DNA from: Syntrophobacter fumaroxidans MPOB
GTDB lineage: Bacteria > Desulfobacterota > Syntrophobacteria > Syntrophobacterales > Syntrophobacteraceae
Length of the DNA stretch: 64,000 nt
Direction: 5' to 3'
Assembly: GCF_000014965.1 (NCBI RefSeq)
Contig: NC_008554.1
Span: forward strand, 1,166,001 to 1,230,000
Of the stretch, positions 8,776 to 18,129 are shown piece after piece. The notes beneath the pieces are model-generated. The model was not told the DNA's origin and ran no database searches. It saw nothing but the letters and a program-made list of their open reading frames with translations. How positions within the stretch are numbered: the first letter of the stretch is position 1; each line of letters starts with the position of its first letter. Both the position numbers and the translations under genes were made by a program.

Positions 8776-9702
8776 TCACCGCTTTCTCAGGGTGATAACC
8801 CATCGGTTTGCCAGGTACTTGAGCGGGGCGAACCGCTCCAGGGCTCCTTCCAGGCGATCACTGATCCTTTTGTCGGCTTCCATCGAGAAGATGCTCCTGC
8901 CCAGAAAGAGAAACGGACCGAATCCGATACTCGCCCGGGCGGTCTCGACCAGGCGGGCTCTCACAAATGCCTGGTTCAGCCGGCCATAGGTGTACTTTCG
9001 ATTCGCAAAGGCGGTATTCGTTGCCAATGAATCCGGCTGCGCCGTCCCATCCGATTTCCACTTCAGCTTCTTGATGCGAACATAGTCCATGATTCTCTTC
9101 AGATAGTACGCGTCCAGGAAGACGCTCATCCTCGTCATATTGGGAAGCGAAATGATCGCCAGCCCATCCTTTTTCAGAACCCTTCCGATTTCCCCGACCG
9201 CCTTTTCATCCGTCGGAAGATACTGCAGCACGCCCAGGCTGAAAACCGTATCCAGCGATTCGTCCTCGAAAGGAAGGTGTTCGATGTCTCCCTGCATGAG
9301 CACGGGCCTAAAGCCGTTTTCCGACACTTTTTCTCTCGCCGTGAAAAGCATTTCATTGGCAAGATCCATACAGAAGACATCGTGTCCCAACTCTGCGACC
9401 GTCCTTGAAAGCTCACCCGCGCCACACCCCGCGTCGAGGACTCTTGCGCGTTGACTGCGATTCAGGGCGACGAAACTCTCGACGGCCACCTTCAGCCTTC
9501 TTTTCATCTCGTGTGCGGCCAGGTAGGTGAAGTGCGGCCCCTCCTCATACACATCTTTCCAGAAGCGCGCATCGTTATCGAAAAAATCCGAGACGATCCT
9601 CTTTTTGGCATCCATGCTGCCGGAGGTTCTCAGTGCCGCATGCCCCATAAAGGAGCATCCTCTCATCTCGAGGCTTTCAGGAAAATGTCCGGGACCTGTC
9701 AT
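8776..9702 (-). CDS. Class I SAM-dependent methyltransferase
   Basis: Up to 308 residues. Motif I is VLDAGCGAGELS, followed by DVFCMDLANEML, QGDIEHLPFEDESLD and VFSLGVLQYLPTDEKA, all methyltransferase-11 features. The start is uncertain: ATG at 9702 (GGAAG ~10 nt upstream), 9648 (GAGAGG upstream), or 9615 (MDAKKR, best fit to the usual N-terminus). The C-terminal third is basic (RIKKLKWKSD) and may contact membrane or acceptor. It lies between the ATP-grasp gene and the other methyltransferase and shares little sequence with the latter beyond the SAM fold. Probably modifies the EPS repeat unit or its lipid-linked precursor. Confidence 0.8.
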   Translation of the reverse strand: MTGPGHFPESLEMRGCSFMGHAALRTSGSMDAKKRIVSDFFDNDARFWKDVYEEGPHFTYLAAHEMKRRLKVAVESFVALNRSQRARVLDAGCGAGELSRTVAELGHDVFCMDLANEMLFTAREKVSENGFRPVLMQGDIEHLPFEDESLDTVFSLGVLQYLPTDEKAVGEIGRVLKKDGLAIISLPNMTRMSVFLDAYYLKRIMDYVRIKKLKWKSDGTAQPDSLATNTAFANRKYTYGRLNQAFVRARLVETARASIGFGPFLFLGRSIFSMEADKRISDRLEGALERFAPLKYLANRWVITLRKR

Positions 9703-9848
9703 AGTTTTTTCGCTTCCGGTTTTGGTTTTTCACGTCTTATCTTCCGCCAGGGGCGGATTTGCCCGAAGCCGAGTCTTGCGTTTTATGAAGCCGCCGGCCG
9801 GGCCGACCCGCTCCATGCTCTCGATGCCTCCGCCGCACGCGTGCGGAA

Positions 9849-11006
9849 TCATTTCGCGGCATTGCTTGCAAAATCAAAGCATCTTTTCACAAAGGGGCGC
9901 AAATCCCCCCTGTCGAAAATGGCAAAAACATGGGGTTTCATATAAGGCCTGAAGTACTCGGCCAGGGAGTACCTCTCTTCTCTCAGGTACTTGAGGCTGA
10001 AAAGAACGTCTTTCGTCAGGTCGATCCAGTAAGCGCCCGTCTTGAATTCACAGTGCCCGGGGAGGACGCCCTCAACGCGGTGTTTGTATTCGAGCCAGGG
10101 AAAGTTGATCCCGCACGAGACGGAAAGCATCGAGGACAAGTTGTGGCGCCCATTGATTTCCATCAACTTGTAAGTACCGTCACGAACGTCTTTTTTGAAC
10201 TCGGTGCAGGAGTATCCGCGATACCCCGCGGCCTGGACTATTTTGCGCCCGAGGTCGATCACCTCCGGCATGTATTTGCTCACCAGCACTCGAGGCACAC
10301 CGAAACGCGGCGGCGCCAGTCTGACCTTCTCCGCGGTGAATTCCACCAGCGGTTTTCCATCCCAGAAGTACGAATTGTAGTTGACTCCTCTTGAATCATC
10401 CCCCGGTATATGCTCCTGGAGCATCAGTGCCAATCCGTGCGCATCGGCCTCTTTGAACGCGCCAACCGCCTCGTCCAGGCTGTGCGCCTTCACCATCTTC
10501 TTCCGAAACACTTCGAAATACAAATGACTGTGGCACGGTTTGATGATGAGTGGAAACCCCATTATTTCGGCATAGCGTTCCAACTCGTCGAGGGACTCGA
10601 CCTCGAACGTCTTCGGTGAAGGGACGCCGTGAGCTTCCGCAAGCCGATACGTGTATTTCTTGTCGATGATGCTTTGGACTGTTTCCCAGTCTTCGCAGGC
10701 CACAATGAAGTGCTCCTCCAATTGCGCCTTGTGCTGTGATACGGCAACGAGAGTCTCATCATCCGCCGGAATGAGGAGCGGTTTCGAATAGGGTTTCGCC
10801 CCGTCTATGAGCGCAGCGACAAAATCGGCAGTCTCCGTTGCAGGGTTGGGAACCTTGACTTTCCGGCGGACATGCTTGGAGAGGTATCCCATATCTTCCT
10901 CTCGATAGTAGAAAACCGTGACCGGAACTCCCATCCTGCCAAGCGCGCGAATTACGCCAAGACCAATGGTATGGCTGGAAAGAACGATCGCTGGTGTGTT
11001 CGGCAT
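9849..11006 (-). CDS. ATP-grasp carboxylate-amine ligase-like protein
   Basis: 385 residues; ATG with GAGGAG seven nt upstream. The N-terminal domain (AIVLSSHTIGLGVIRALGRM) is pre-ATP-grasp. The ATP-grasp core has FPLIIKPCHS (nucleotide lysine), a glutamate-rich hinge (LMLQEHIPGDDS), and the metal-binding segment KLMEINGRHNLS (E-x-N-x-R). Such enzymes join a carboxylate and an amine through an acyl phosphate. In EPS loci they are thought to attach amino acids to uronic acids or similar acceptors. Nearby FemAB-like and asparagine-synthase-like genes fit an amide-decorated polysaccharide. Substrates are not known. Confidence 0.8.
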   Translation of the reverse strand: MPNTPAIVLSSHTIGLGVIRALGRMGVPVTVFYYREEDMGYLSKHVRRKVKVPNPATETADFVAALIDGAKPYSKPLLIPADDETLVAVSQHKAQLEEHFIVACEDWETVQSIIDKKYTYRLAEAHGVPSPKTFEVESLDELERYAEIMGFPLIIKPCHSHLYFEVFRKKMVKAHSLDEAVGAFKEADAHGLALMLQEHIPGDDSRGVNYNSYFWDGKPLVEFTAEKVRLAPPRFGVPRVLVSKYMPEVIDLGRKIVQAAGYRGYSCTEFKKDVRDGTYKLMEINGRHNLSSMLSVSCGINFPWLEYKHRVEGVLPGHCEFKTGAYWIDLTKDVLFSLKYLREERYSLAEYFRPYMKPHVFAIFDRGDLRPFVKRCFDFASNAAK

Positions 11007-11198
11007 TGCTCACTCCTCTGGTGAAATAACCCAAAAGAAGGCTGCTGATGCAGTCCTTGCTCCACGGGCGGCGCAAGAAAGGAACGAAAGTCCGCTGCGC
11101 GCGTTGACGGCTGTCGGTTGCCGCCATGCGCAAAGGCGCCACACGGATACCCATTCATCCCTCCCTGCCGGTTGCGGCTCCCGACGGTCCTTCCTCGA

Positions 11199-12797
11199 TC
11201 ACCTCTGCGCCACGCGATCCTGTCTTCGAGGCCCGGGAATTGCGCCTTTGATTTGGTCCCAGTATTCCGACAGCTGCCGTCTTCCTCCCGGCACGACCAG
11301 CCAGACCCCGATGTAGATCGCCGCTCCTCCGATCAGGAATGGAATCACCCATGGGGTCGGAAAAGTCCAGCCAACGGCATACCGCACTCCGAACATGATC
11401 AGCGCGGTAATGAGGCTGCACAACGAGCTGATCGCAAGCCCCCTCAACAGAGAGGAAATTTTCACGGGCGTGTGTCTCAGACCGTATGCCAGACAGACCG
11501 CCAGAGACAGGAAGACCGCGGAGCTGACGCCTGCCGCGACCCCGATTGCCCCCCAGAGGCTCCCGATACCCTGACAGCAGATGAACAGGATTGCATTGAT
11601 GAGCCCGAGCCTGAAATATTCCTTTGTTTTTCCGACCGCCTGCAAGGCCGTGGCCACGATATACACTACCGGTTCGATAAAGGCGCCGACGGCGAGGACC
11701 TGGAATATCGGAATGGCTTTCGTCCACTTCGCTCCAAGCAGCAGATTGCTGACCAGGTCTGCAAAAAGGGCCACGAAAACCACAACGGGCATGGAGAAAA
11801 AAGTCATCAGCCGCAGCAGCTTCTCGAAATGGCTTCTGAACTCCGCCGGTTCCCCCTGCAGGGTACTCAGCGCAGGCAGCGCCACGGTATTGACGGGATA
11901 TTGAATCTGGCTGACGGGCACCGAAATGAGCTGGTAGGCATTGGCGTATATTCCAACCCAGAATGATCCGTACAACTTGCCGATGATGATCTTGTCGAAG
12001 TTCCGCGAGAAGAAATGAACCATGTTGTACCCGGTGACGTTTTTGCCGAAAAACAGGAAATCACCCAGACCGATGTTGCGTTTGGGCAGGCCGGGGCGCC
12101 ATGCGCAAACAAGAAAAGTCGCAATGAGGACGAACACGTTCCTGGAAAGCTCCCTTGCCACCAATGCCCAGTACCCGAAATCGTAGTAGGCCAGAACGAT
12201 CGCCACCACTATGCTGAATCCCGTGGAAAAGAGCTGGATGGCTGCAAGCGCGCCGAACCGCATCTGACGTCGAAGCAGCGAATGGTGCTGGATCACCAGG
12301 CCGCTCAAAAGAAAGGTGGATGCCAGTACGATCGACACCGCGGTCAAGCGCGGCTCTTGGTAGAACCATGCGATGGTTTTCGAGAGGCCGGCGAGCAGCA
12401 GCGCGATCCCCGCGCAAACCAGGATATTGATCCAGAACAGGGTACTGACTTGCTCATGGTTGATCTCTTTTTTCTGGACGGTTGCATCTCCGAGGCCCAG
12501 TTCTTTGAACCGTTCAGCGAAGACCATCAGGGAGGCCACCATGGCGATCAAGCCGAAGTCTTCCGGGAGCAGGAGTCTCGCGAGCACGGTGATGGAACCT
12601 ATGCGGAGGATGTTCGAGCCCAGCTCCGCGGCCATCACGGCAGCGCCTCCCCTGATGGCTTTCCGGCCCAGGTCGGCTCTCAGATGGACGGTTGAAAAGA
12701 ATTCCCTATATTTTTCATTCAAAGGTTGCTCACCCTGATCGATAGTTTTCTCTCCGACCAGGCACGAATCAGTGTATTGACGCACTTTCTCCGTCAC
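11199..12797 (-). CDS. Wzx-type polysaccharide flippase (MOP superfamily)
   Basis: 532 residues with about twelve hydrophobic helices. The N-terminal region (GGAAVMAAELGSNILRIGSI, LLLPEDFGLIAMVASLMVFA) matches polysaccharide-transport flippases (PST/Wzx). Translation starts at GTG 12797, preceded by GAAGAAGG. Wzx moves undecaprenyl-linked repeat units across the inner membrane, where Wzy polymerises them under control of a Wzz-type protein; all three types are in this locus. A ~320-bp gap precedes it, so it may have its own promoter together with the downstream ATP-grasp and methyltransferase genes. Confidence 0.9.
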   Translation of the reverse strand: MTEKVRQYTDSCLVGEKTIDQGEQPLNEKYREFFSTVHLRADLGRKAIRGGAAVMAAELGSNILRIGSITVLARLLLPEDFGLIAMVASLMVFAERFKELGLGDATVQKKEINHEQVSTLFWINILVCAGIALLLAGLSKTIAWFYQEPRLTAVSIVLASTFLLSGLVIQHHSLLRRQMRFGALAAIQLFSTGFSIVVAIVLAYYDFGYWALVARELSRNVFVLIATFLVCAWRPGLPKRNIGLGDFLFFGKNVTGYNMVHFFSRNFDKIIIGKLYGSFWVGIYANAYQLISVPVSQIQYPVNTVALPALSTLQGEPAEFRSHFEKLLRLMTFFSMPVVVFVALFADLVSNLLLGAKWTKAIPIFQVLAVGAFIEPVVYIVATALQAVGKTKEYFRLGLINAILFICCQGIGSLWGAIGVAAGVSSAVFLSLAVCLAYGLRHTPVKISSLLRGLAISSLCSLITALIMFGVRYAVGWTFPTPWVIPFLIGGAAIYIGVWLVVPGGRRQLSEYWDQIKGAIPGPRRQDRVAQR

Positions 12798-13118
12798 GCC
12801 TTCTTCTTTCGTCCTCTTATGGAACCATTCGGCTCTCAGCCGATCACCTGTCTAGGCAAGTCGTGGAACATGTTCGATGAACCAGTTGGGAAATCTTCGT
12901 TTCTTATACGAACGGCGTTCACGGCAAGCCGGCAATATTGACGGAAAAGGATAAACCCGGCCTCGCGGGCCGATGTGCCGATCAGACTTGGCAAGGAAGA
13001 CGGTTTTGCGCCCTTCCGCCCAATGCTACGGATTTGAACACAACCTGGCAGTAAACTTTCCTTAACATAGAGGCTCAATCGGGATAACTGTAACTTTCAA
13101 GCAGGACAATATCATAGA
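12798..13118. other. Intergenic, possible internal promoter region
   Basis: 321 bp between the YdjC-type gene and wzx. No coding signature. The part at 13040-13135 is AT-rich and could carry a promoter for wzx; no clear -35/-10 pair was assigned. Confidence 0.4.
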
Positions 13119-13853
13119 TTATTTTATCATGTGAAACCATTTCGGCAAGAAACGACCCAAGGCAAAAGCCCGACCAGGATCACTCGTTAAAAAGTAAAAT
13201 TCAGCGTCAACACCCGGATGGACCATTACTTCGACATGACTGTTTTTAGATAATAGAATCAGCTCATTGAGTCTTCCCCATTCAATCGGGGCGATCGAGT
13301 AGAAAGCGTCCGTGATTTTATATTTTTTTGACAACCAAGTATCTACCAAGTGGCGATAATAGCGATTTATGAGGTTCTTCTCGCCACGACGGAAGGTAAA
13401 GTTTCTTCTCACGTTCAATCCTTCCGGGATACCGTTGTGAAGAAGCATGTTCATACACAGGTGCATGTGGTGATGTCCGTCGATGCGCGCGGGCGCTTTT
13501 CCCAAAAGCCGGGAGAACTCGTCCCACTGTGCCCTGAAAACGTAATCAAATGCCTTGCACAGGAAGGGGTTGAACAGAATTTGACTCGCTTTCCGAGCCT
13601 TGAGGTAGGCGGCGACCCGCTGATGCTGCCCGCGCAACTTCCCTGAGACCGTCCGACCGGTCAGTTCCTGGGTGAAGTTGAGGTGAAGTCCGAGGGGCAA
13701 GCAATGTTCTCGTGCCAGCGCCGCGGCCCGCTCCGAGTCGTTCATGAAAGCCATCAAGCTCGCGGAGTGAATCCTCCCGTGGCGGTGACACGCCATGATT
13801 CGATCGGTGATCTTTTCGGTCCGGCCCAGATCGTCCGCATTCACTTGGAGCAT
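13119..13853 (-). CDS. YdjC/ChbG-HpnK-type carbohydrate deacetylase
   Basis: 244 residues. All marks of the YdjC family are present: NADDLG at residues 5-10, the metal-binding LHLN region, DGHHHMH (~124-130) and a late HPG. AAGG precedes the ATG at 13853. These metalloenzymes remove N-acetyl groups from glycans (chitooligosaccharides, lipid-linked sugars in hopanoid synthesis). Here the likely substrate is an N-acetylated sugar of the EPS or its lipid-linked precursor. It is distinct in fold signature from the NodB-like protein at 28072, so the locus encodes two unrelated deacetylase types. Confidence 0.88.
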   Translation of the reverse strand: MLQVNADDLGRTEKITDRIMACHRHGRIHSASLMAFMNDSERAAALAREHCLPLGLHLNFTQELTGRTVSGKLRGQHQRVAAYLKARKASQILFNPFLCKAFDYVFRAQWDEFSRLLGKAPARIDGHHHMHLCMNMLLHNGIPEGLNVRRNFTFRRGEKNLINRYYRHLVDTWLSKKYKITDAFYSIAPIEWGRLNELILLSKNSHVEVMVHPGVDAEFYFLTSDPGRAFALGRFLPKWFHMIK

Positions 13854-14070
13854 ATCACCTTCCCGAGGCTATTCGACGAGGCTGATCGGCTGAATTGGGC
13901 CCCGAGAGTTCCCGTGGACTTGACGGTGCCGATGAGTCTCAGGTCCGTCACTCCCTGGAGGTCGAAATCGGAATCCCGGGGGGTGCCGGAGTCCGGGGCT
14001 TCTCCTGAGACCATCCCGCAAGTTGAGGCGAAAACCATTGGACCATGGCTTCCCCTCTGGTCACGTTCGG

Positions 14071-15192
14071 CTATCCTGTATTCTCATGGGATTTTCCGTT
14101 CGTCACACCGGAGGCGCGGTATCTTCTCACTCGTGCCGCCCGTTGATAAGCGGACAAAAGCCTCTCACCGCACTCGACGACAAAGGAGCTCAGCCTGTTG
14201 TCCGCCACTTGAAACTTTCCAAGCAATTCCTGATCCACCCCACCCTTCCCGGCCAGTCCCTGCTTGAACTGATAGGTCCCCGGATTCGTCTGGGGGTTTA
14301 TCCCGTTGAGATCATAGTAACGAAAGCCGTTTTCCTTGAGCCATTTCAAAAATGCCCAGTGGACCGCATAGGACCCGTATGTTTTGAGCCCGACAGTACT
14401 GGTTGCCCCTATCAAGTACAGACCGGTCGTGCCTATCGTGGTGAAAATGCCTCCGGCACACGGTATGCCGTCCTGACGGCACAGGATGATCTTCAGCTTG
14501 AACGACGAGGGCATGTCTTTCTGAACGGATTTCAAGTGTACGAGGTCACTTCGTTCAACAAGTCCTTTGCGGTTCGCCATTTCCAAATAGATTTCCGACA
14601 TCTCGTCAAACAAGCTCTCATCCTCTCCAAATATCAACTGCAGACGATTCCTTTCCGCCCGGTTCAGGTGGTATCGCCATTTGTGATGCAAACCCGCTTT
14701 CAATTCCTCCAGGGACGGTTCCAGGTCGATGATCAATGTTCGCTTGGTCACTCCCTCGTCATGGGGATGGTAACCTTCTTCGATGAGGATTTCACGCAAG
14801 GACGCATGGCAACCTCGAAATGCCAGGGGGTACAGGCGCAGAACGAGTCCTCTCCTCAACGACAGTTCATTTCTGAGCGCTCGAACCGCCTGGCGAAACA
14901 CTTCCTCATCGTCCGGCGCCCCCGCAAGCCGCCACATCGGGCCCCAAAAGACATAGGCGATGCCGGTGTTCGTTCGAGGCACCCGGTGAATCCTCGCCTG
15001 TGCCGCGGCTACGACCTCGCGTCCTTTTCTCAGGACCATGTGCGAAACGCCCTTCAGCCCGTAGCGAACCACGTCATAGGACCATGCCTGGTATAGGTTT
15101 GCATCCTGAAAACGGTTCATGAGCTCATACCACGCCTCCTTGCTGTTCCGATCGAAATCAACGGAATACGTCATGTCGAGCGTCTTCATCAT
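14071..15192 (-). CDS. FemAB-like peptidyl/aminoacyl transferase family protein (double GNAT fold)
   Basis: 373 residues; tandem ATG start with GAAAGG upstream. The N-terminal half has ANLYQAWSYDVVRYG and a hydrophobic strand; the C-terminal half has YHLNRAERNRL followed by GGIFTTIG, ATSTVGLKTYGSYAVHW and YYDLNGINPQTNPGTYQFK. These are typical of FemAB/BioF2-like acetyltransferases. Classical Fem proteins add amino acids from aminoacyl-tRNA to peptidoglycan precursors; relatives in exosortase/EPS loci are of unproven function. I infer transfer of an acyl or aminoacyl group to the glycan. It lies between a GT2 gene and the YdjC deacetylase. Confidence 0.82.
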   Translation of the reverse strand: MMKTLDMTYSVDFDRNSKEAWYELMNRFQDANLYQAWSYDVVRYGLKGVSHMVLRKGREVVAAAQARIHRVPRTNTGIAYVFWGPMWRLAGAPDDEEVFRQAVRALRNELSLRRGLVLRLYPLAFRGCHASLREILIEEGYHPHDEGVTKRTLIIDLEPSLEELKAGLHHKWRYHLNRAERNRLQLIFGEDESLFDEMSEIYLEMANRKGLVERSDLVHLKSVQKDMPSSFKLKIILCRQDGIPCAGGIFTTIGTTGLYLIGATSTVGLKTYGSYAVHWAFLKWLKENGFRYYDLNGINPQTNPGTYQFKQGLAGKGGVDQELLGKFQVADNRLSSFVVECGERLLSAYQRAARVRRYRASGVTNGKSHENTG

Positions 15193-15244
15193 CGACCTTT
15201 CAGGATGCCGGGGGCCGGGTGGCGAATCACCCTCGATTCCAGGC

Positions 15245-16153
15245 CTAGAAGGTTCTCTCGCGGACCAGTTTCACACCGCAGTAAGCAAACAGTTTTGCCA
15301 GATGGTCACAATCCTTGACCAGGTATCGCATGAACAGATGATGCCCGGCTACCAGCAAAAACGGCAGGGAGAGCGTGTAGGCAATCACCGCAACGACGGA
15401 CTTGAGCGTCCCACGGCTCAGAAGCAGCCCGGGGGTTGCAGAAGTCAATCCCCTTATCATGGCTCGCCGCAGGTGGTAGCTTCTCGTCTGCCGCTCCTCC
15501 GGAACCTCCTCATGAACCACCGCCTCGTCACACCAGACAAAGGTGCGCCCCAGCTTGGCCATTCTCCCGAGGAAATCCGCATCTTCACCGCCGGTTCGAC
15601 CGAAGCTCGGATCGAACCAGAGAGTCTCTCCTTCAACGATGTGCCTGGAAAACAGAAGATTGCCGGCTCTGAAGTATCTCGGATTGTTCAACCGGGTTCC
15701 GGTTTGGAAGGATTTGCGCAGGCACAGCCCGCTCTTGACCAGCCAAACGGGCGGCGTGCCTTCGAAGTACGGCATCACAGGCCCCAGAACCCCGTCAGCC
15801 GAAAACCTTCGGCAAGCGTCGAACAGCTTTTGGAGCCAACTCGGTTCCGGAAACTCGTCATCGTCGATAAACGCGATGAACTCTCCGTTCGAATTGCCGA
15901 TGGCCCTGTTTCTGGTGAGTGAGATGTTCTGCTCGGGCTCGATATCGTAGCGGATTTCCACGGCGGATCGGCTTTGCCGGCCTTGAACGGTTTCTGAGGC
16001 CGATCCGTTGATGTCGTTATCGACAACCGTGATCGAGTATGTGAATCCCGAGCACTCCTGGTTCTGAAGCGCCTTCAAACACCTGTCGAGGAGTGCGGGG
16101 CGTTTGTAAGTCGGGATGCATACCGAAATGTGCGGGAGGTTTTCATTGGACAT
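15245..16153 (-). CDS. Family 2 glycosyltransferase
   Basis: 302 residues. GT-A fold with ISVCIPTYKRPALLDRCL at the N-terminus, the metal-binding acidic cluster in FIDDDEFPEPSWLQ (~95-108), and RTGGEDADFLGRMAKLG in the acceptor region. A hydrophobic C-terminal stretch (VAVIAYTLSLPFLLVAGHH) suggests membrane association. It would add one sugar to the lipid-linked repeat unit from an NDP-sugar in the cytosol. The region upstream of its start carries a structured repeat element, so its expression may be set separately from the polymerase gene upstream. Confidence 0.9.
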   Translation of the reverse strand: MSNENLPHISVCIPTYKRPALLDRCLKALQNQECSGFTYSITVVDNDINGSASETVQGRQSRSAVEIRYDIEPEQNISLTRNRAIGNSNGEFIAFIDDDEFPEPSWLQKLFDACRRFSADGVLGPVMPYFEGTPPVWLVKSGLCLRKSFQTGTRLNNPRYFRAGNLLFSRHIVEGETLWFDPSFGRTGGEDADFLGRMAKLGRTFVWCDEAVVHEEVPEERQTRSYHLRRAMIRGLTSATPGLLLSRGTLKSVVAVIAYTLSLPFLLVAGHHLFMRYLVKDCDHLAKLFAYCGVKLVRERTF

Positions 16154-16348
16154 TCTTCTGGCCGCGACTCCAATTCACGTGCTCAAACTCCACGTGACAC
16201 GGTCTGTTTCTCCTCGTCCTCCGGAGCGTTGTTCCAAGGCGGGAGCATTGACTCGAACCTTTGTTCCGCGACGACGGCGGTTGCCGCCCGAGTCCCCTGC
16301 GTCCGACCGGCACACCCCCCGACGACGATCTCTGATACAATTTACCTG

Positions 16349-16392
16349 GAAAATAGATTCCCGGGTGAGTCCATTTTCATGCTTCGCGGGTG
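16349..16392 (+). repeat. Dispersed intergenic repeat, copy 1
   Basis: Begins GAAAATAGATTCC, continues GGGTGAG, and ends around CATGCTTCG. It matches 22061-22104 in the same orientation, with roughly four of five bases identical over 44 bp. Both copies lie just upstream of a minus-strand gene. Confidence 0.7.
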
Positions 16393-16411
16393 TCGCGGGG
16401 GGCATGGATAA

Positions 16412-16630
16412 TTGCGTTCAAAATGATACTTTAAAAGCGTGGGGGACGTATCCCCCACACCCCCTCGCCGCTTCGCGGCTCCGTGTGGCGCTGCGGCGGC
16501 GGCCTTCGGCCAGTCGCCGACAGCGCCGAGCACTCGGCCTCACGCGCTTGCGCGTGTGGCCGAAACTTGGGGGGTGCGGGGGAATCATTCCCCCGCTCTT
16601 TTATGCTTGAAAAATCCATCTTGAACGCAA
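16412..16630. repeat. 219-bp palindromic element with terminal inverted repeats (MITE/REP-like)
   Basis: The ends TTGCGTTCAAAATG (16412-16425) and CATCTTGAACGCAA (16617-16630) are inverted repeats, 13/14 matching. Just inside are nested hairpins: GTGGGGGA/TCCCCCAC on the left, CGGGGGA/TTCCCCCG on the right, and CACCCCC facing GGGGGTG. The core has further short stems (GCCGCTTCGCGGC, CGCGCTTGCGCG). No coding capacity was seen. The layout suggests a non-autonomous mobile or REP-type element. Confidence 0.7.
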
Positions 16631-16687
16631 CTTCATATCAGGAGTAGGGAAACGGCCTGACGCGCCCGCCGCGCAGCCCGGCGAACC

Positions 16688-16708
16688 GGTGTCGTGTAAT
16701 CTCGAACG
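16688..16708 (+). repeat. Direct repeat flanking the wzy-to-GNAT cassette, left copy
   Basis: A 21-bp sequence reading GGTGTCGTGTAATCTCGAAC plus G. It matches 23212-23232 at 18 of 21 positions in the same orientation. The four genes between the copies include the most AT-rich ones of the locus. Confidence 0.6.
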
Positions 16709-16745
16709 TAAATTGATATAGCAATCACAATTTAACATAAATTTC

Positions 16746-18128
16746 TTATACTGTCTCTGTAATTCTATTATCAAAACGCTCTATTGGGACAAGCTCCGAC
16801 TCATCGCAGTAATGTTCCCGGGAAACCTCCAAGATACCGAAAAGGAGTAAAATAAACATGTTGCTCACCGGCTTGAAAGTTGCCTCAGTCCAATTGTACA
16901 GTATGGATATAAATATGAATGAAAGTCTCAAGATCGCATAAGAATACTCATAATGTAGATATTTGATTGCCTTGAACAACCCGGAAATAATACTCAGTAC
17001 CAGCAGGGACACGCCGACGAAGCCGACGTTCAGGTACAAATCGATATATCCGTTGTGTGCCTGGAGGATCTCGGCACCCGTGGCCCAGATACGGGCCATT
17101 CGCTCTCCACTCCAGAACATTTCGTAGCCGACGCCCACCAGGGGATTCTGCACCATTGCGAGAAGCTGCTGCCACAATGGAGCGCGGCCGGTCAGATTCG
17201 GTTCACGGCCCAGCAGGCTGATGATTGCATGCATGGGATCGAATACGAGCGACATCAGGCCATAGACGGCAACGCACGAAACCGAGATGGCTACGATCCT
17301 GCCCGGTTTTTGCCTTATCGAGGTCAAAAGACCCAAGGAGAAGAAACAGACGGCAAGGAACAGACACAAAATGCAGGTGGCGCTGTCTGCCATGCGCAAG
17401 AGCCAGGCCACCATGGACAACACGATCACGTAGACGTGAAAGGGCAGCCCCGATCCGCCTTCGAGCTCTTTTCGGCGGTTGAAAAGCAATTCCCAGAAGA
17501 AGTACATGCCCGAAAACAGGCAGGCTTGCCCGAGTGAATTTTTCTGAAAAGTCACTCCCGTGTACATTGCCTGCCCCATGTGATACGCCCTCCCCAAGTC
17601 CGGGTAGTACTTGATGAAGAGGACGGAAAGGGGGAGAATCACATAGGCAAGGCGCCTCAGAACGACTCCAAGCGCCTGGTACGGCCGCTGCTCGGTCAAA
17701 ATCACGAGGACCATGACGACGTTGCCGAATGATTTGATCCATCTCTTGAAGCATACGAACGGATCGTCCGACCAGAACATGCTCATCCCGCAGAAGGCGA
17801 AGAAGAGCCATATCCATGCGTTCTGAGTAATCAGTCCGTTCCAGTCGATTCTGCGCCGCAGCAGCGCAATGAGACCGGCAACTATGAGGGCCAGAAACAC
17901 CGCGGCGTCCAGAGGGACGCCCTCAGTGCGTATGTCCATCGGGTCCAGGTGTTCCACCGGCGCGCCGAGCAGCAGCCACTGGGAGACGAAGCGCGACCCG
18001 CCGAGGAACATCCAGGCTATCGGAATCCAGATGGCCTTGGAAACACCATTGCTCTCATTCTTCAGATCCACCCGAAAAAGATAGAAGATCAGAAGAACGT
18101 AGAGAAAGCTGGCAAATAATGGAGGCAT
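16746..18128 (-). CDS. O-antigen polymerase/ligase family membrane protein (Wzy-like)
   Basis: 460 residues with ten or more hydrophobic helices. The Wzy_C signature is clear: RAPLWQQLLAMVQNPLVGVG followed by a periplasmic loop and AHNGYIDLYLNVGFVG. This family polymerises or transfers lipid-linked glycans in the periplasm. With Wzx and Wzz-type partners in the locus, polymerase is the better guess than lipid A ligase. Its ATG lies one base after the stop of the beta-helix gene, so translation is probably coupled. The C-terminal end and downstream region are AT-rich compared with neighbours. Confidence 0.87.
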   Translation of the reverse strand: MPPLFASFLYVLLIFYLFRVDLKNESNGVSKAIWIPIAWMFLGGSRFVSQWLLLGAPVEHLDPMDIRTEGVPLDAAVFLALIVAGLIALLRRRIDWNGLITQNAWIWLFFAFCGMSMFWSDDPFVCFKRWIKSFGNVVMVLVILTEQRPYQALGVVLRRLAYVILPLSVLFIKYYPDLGRAYHMGQAMYTGVTFQKNSLGQACLFSGMYFFWELLFNRRKELEGGSGLPFHVYVIVLSMVAWLLRMADSATCILCLFLAVCFFSLGLLTSIRQKPGRIVAISVSCVAVYGLMSLVFDPMHAIISLLGREPNLTGRAPLWQQLLAMVQNPLVGVGYEMFWSGERMARIWATGAEILQAHNGYIDLYLNVGFVGVSLLVLSIISGLFKAIKYLHYEYSYAILRLSFIFISILYNWTEATFKPVSNMFILLLFGILEVSREHYCDESELVPIERFDNRITETV

Positions 18129-18129
18129 G

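Larger units (their letters stand above)
16154..16745. other. Repeat-rich intergenic region
   Basis: 592 bp without a gene between the GT2 and wzy genes. It carries a repeat shared with 22061, a 219-bp inverted-repeat element and a direct repeat shared with 23212, listed separately. The last ~50 bp before the wzy stop are AT-rich. Confidence 0.7.

Noticed and set aside
16430-16605. CRISPR or rRNA-like structure in the GC-rich palindromic stretch
   Set aside because: There are no regularly spaced repeats with unique spacers, and no rRNA sequence. Terminal inverted repeats explain it better.
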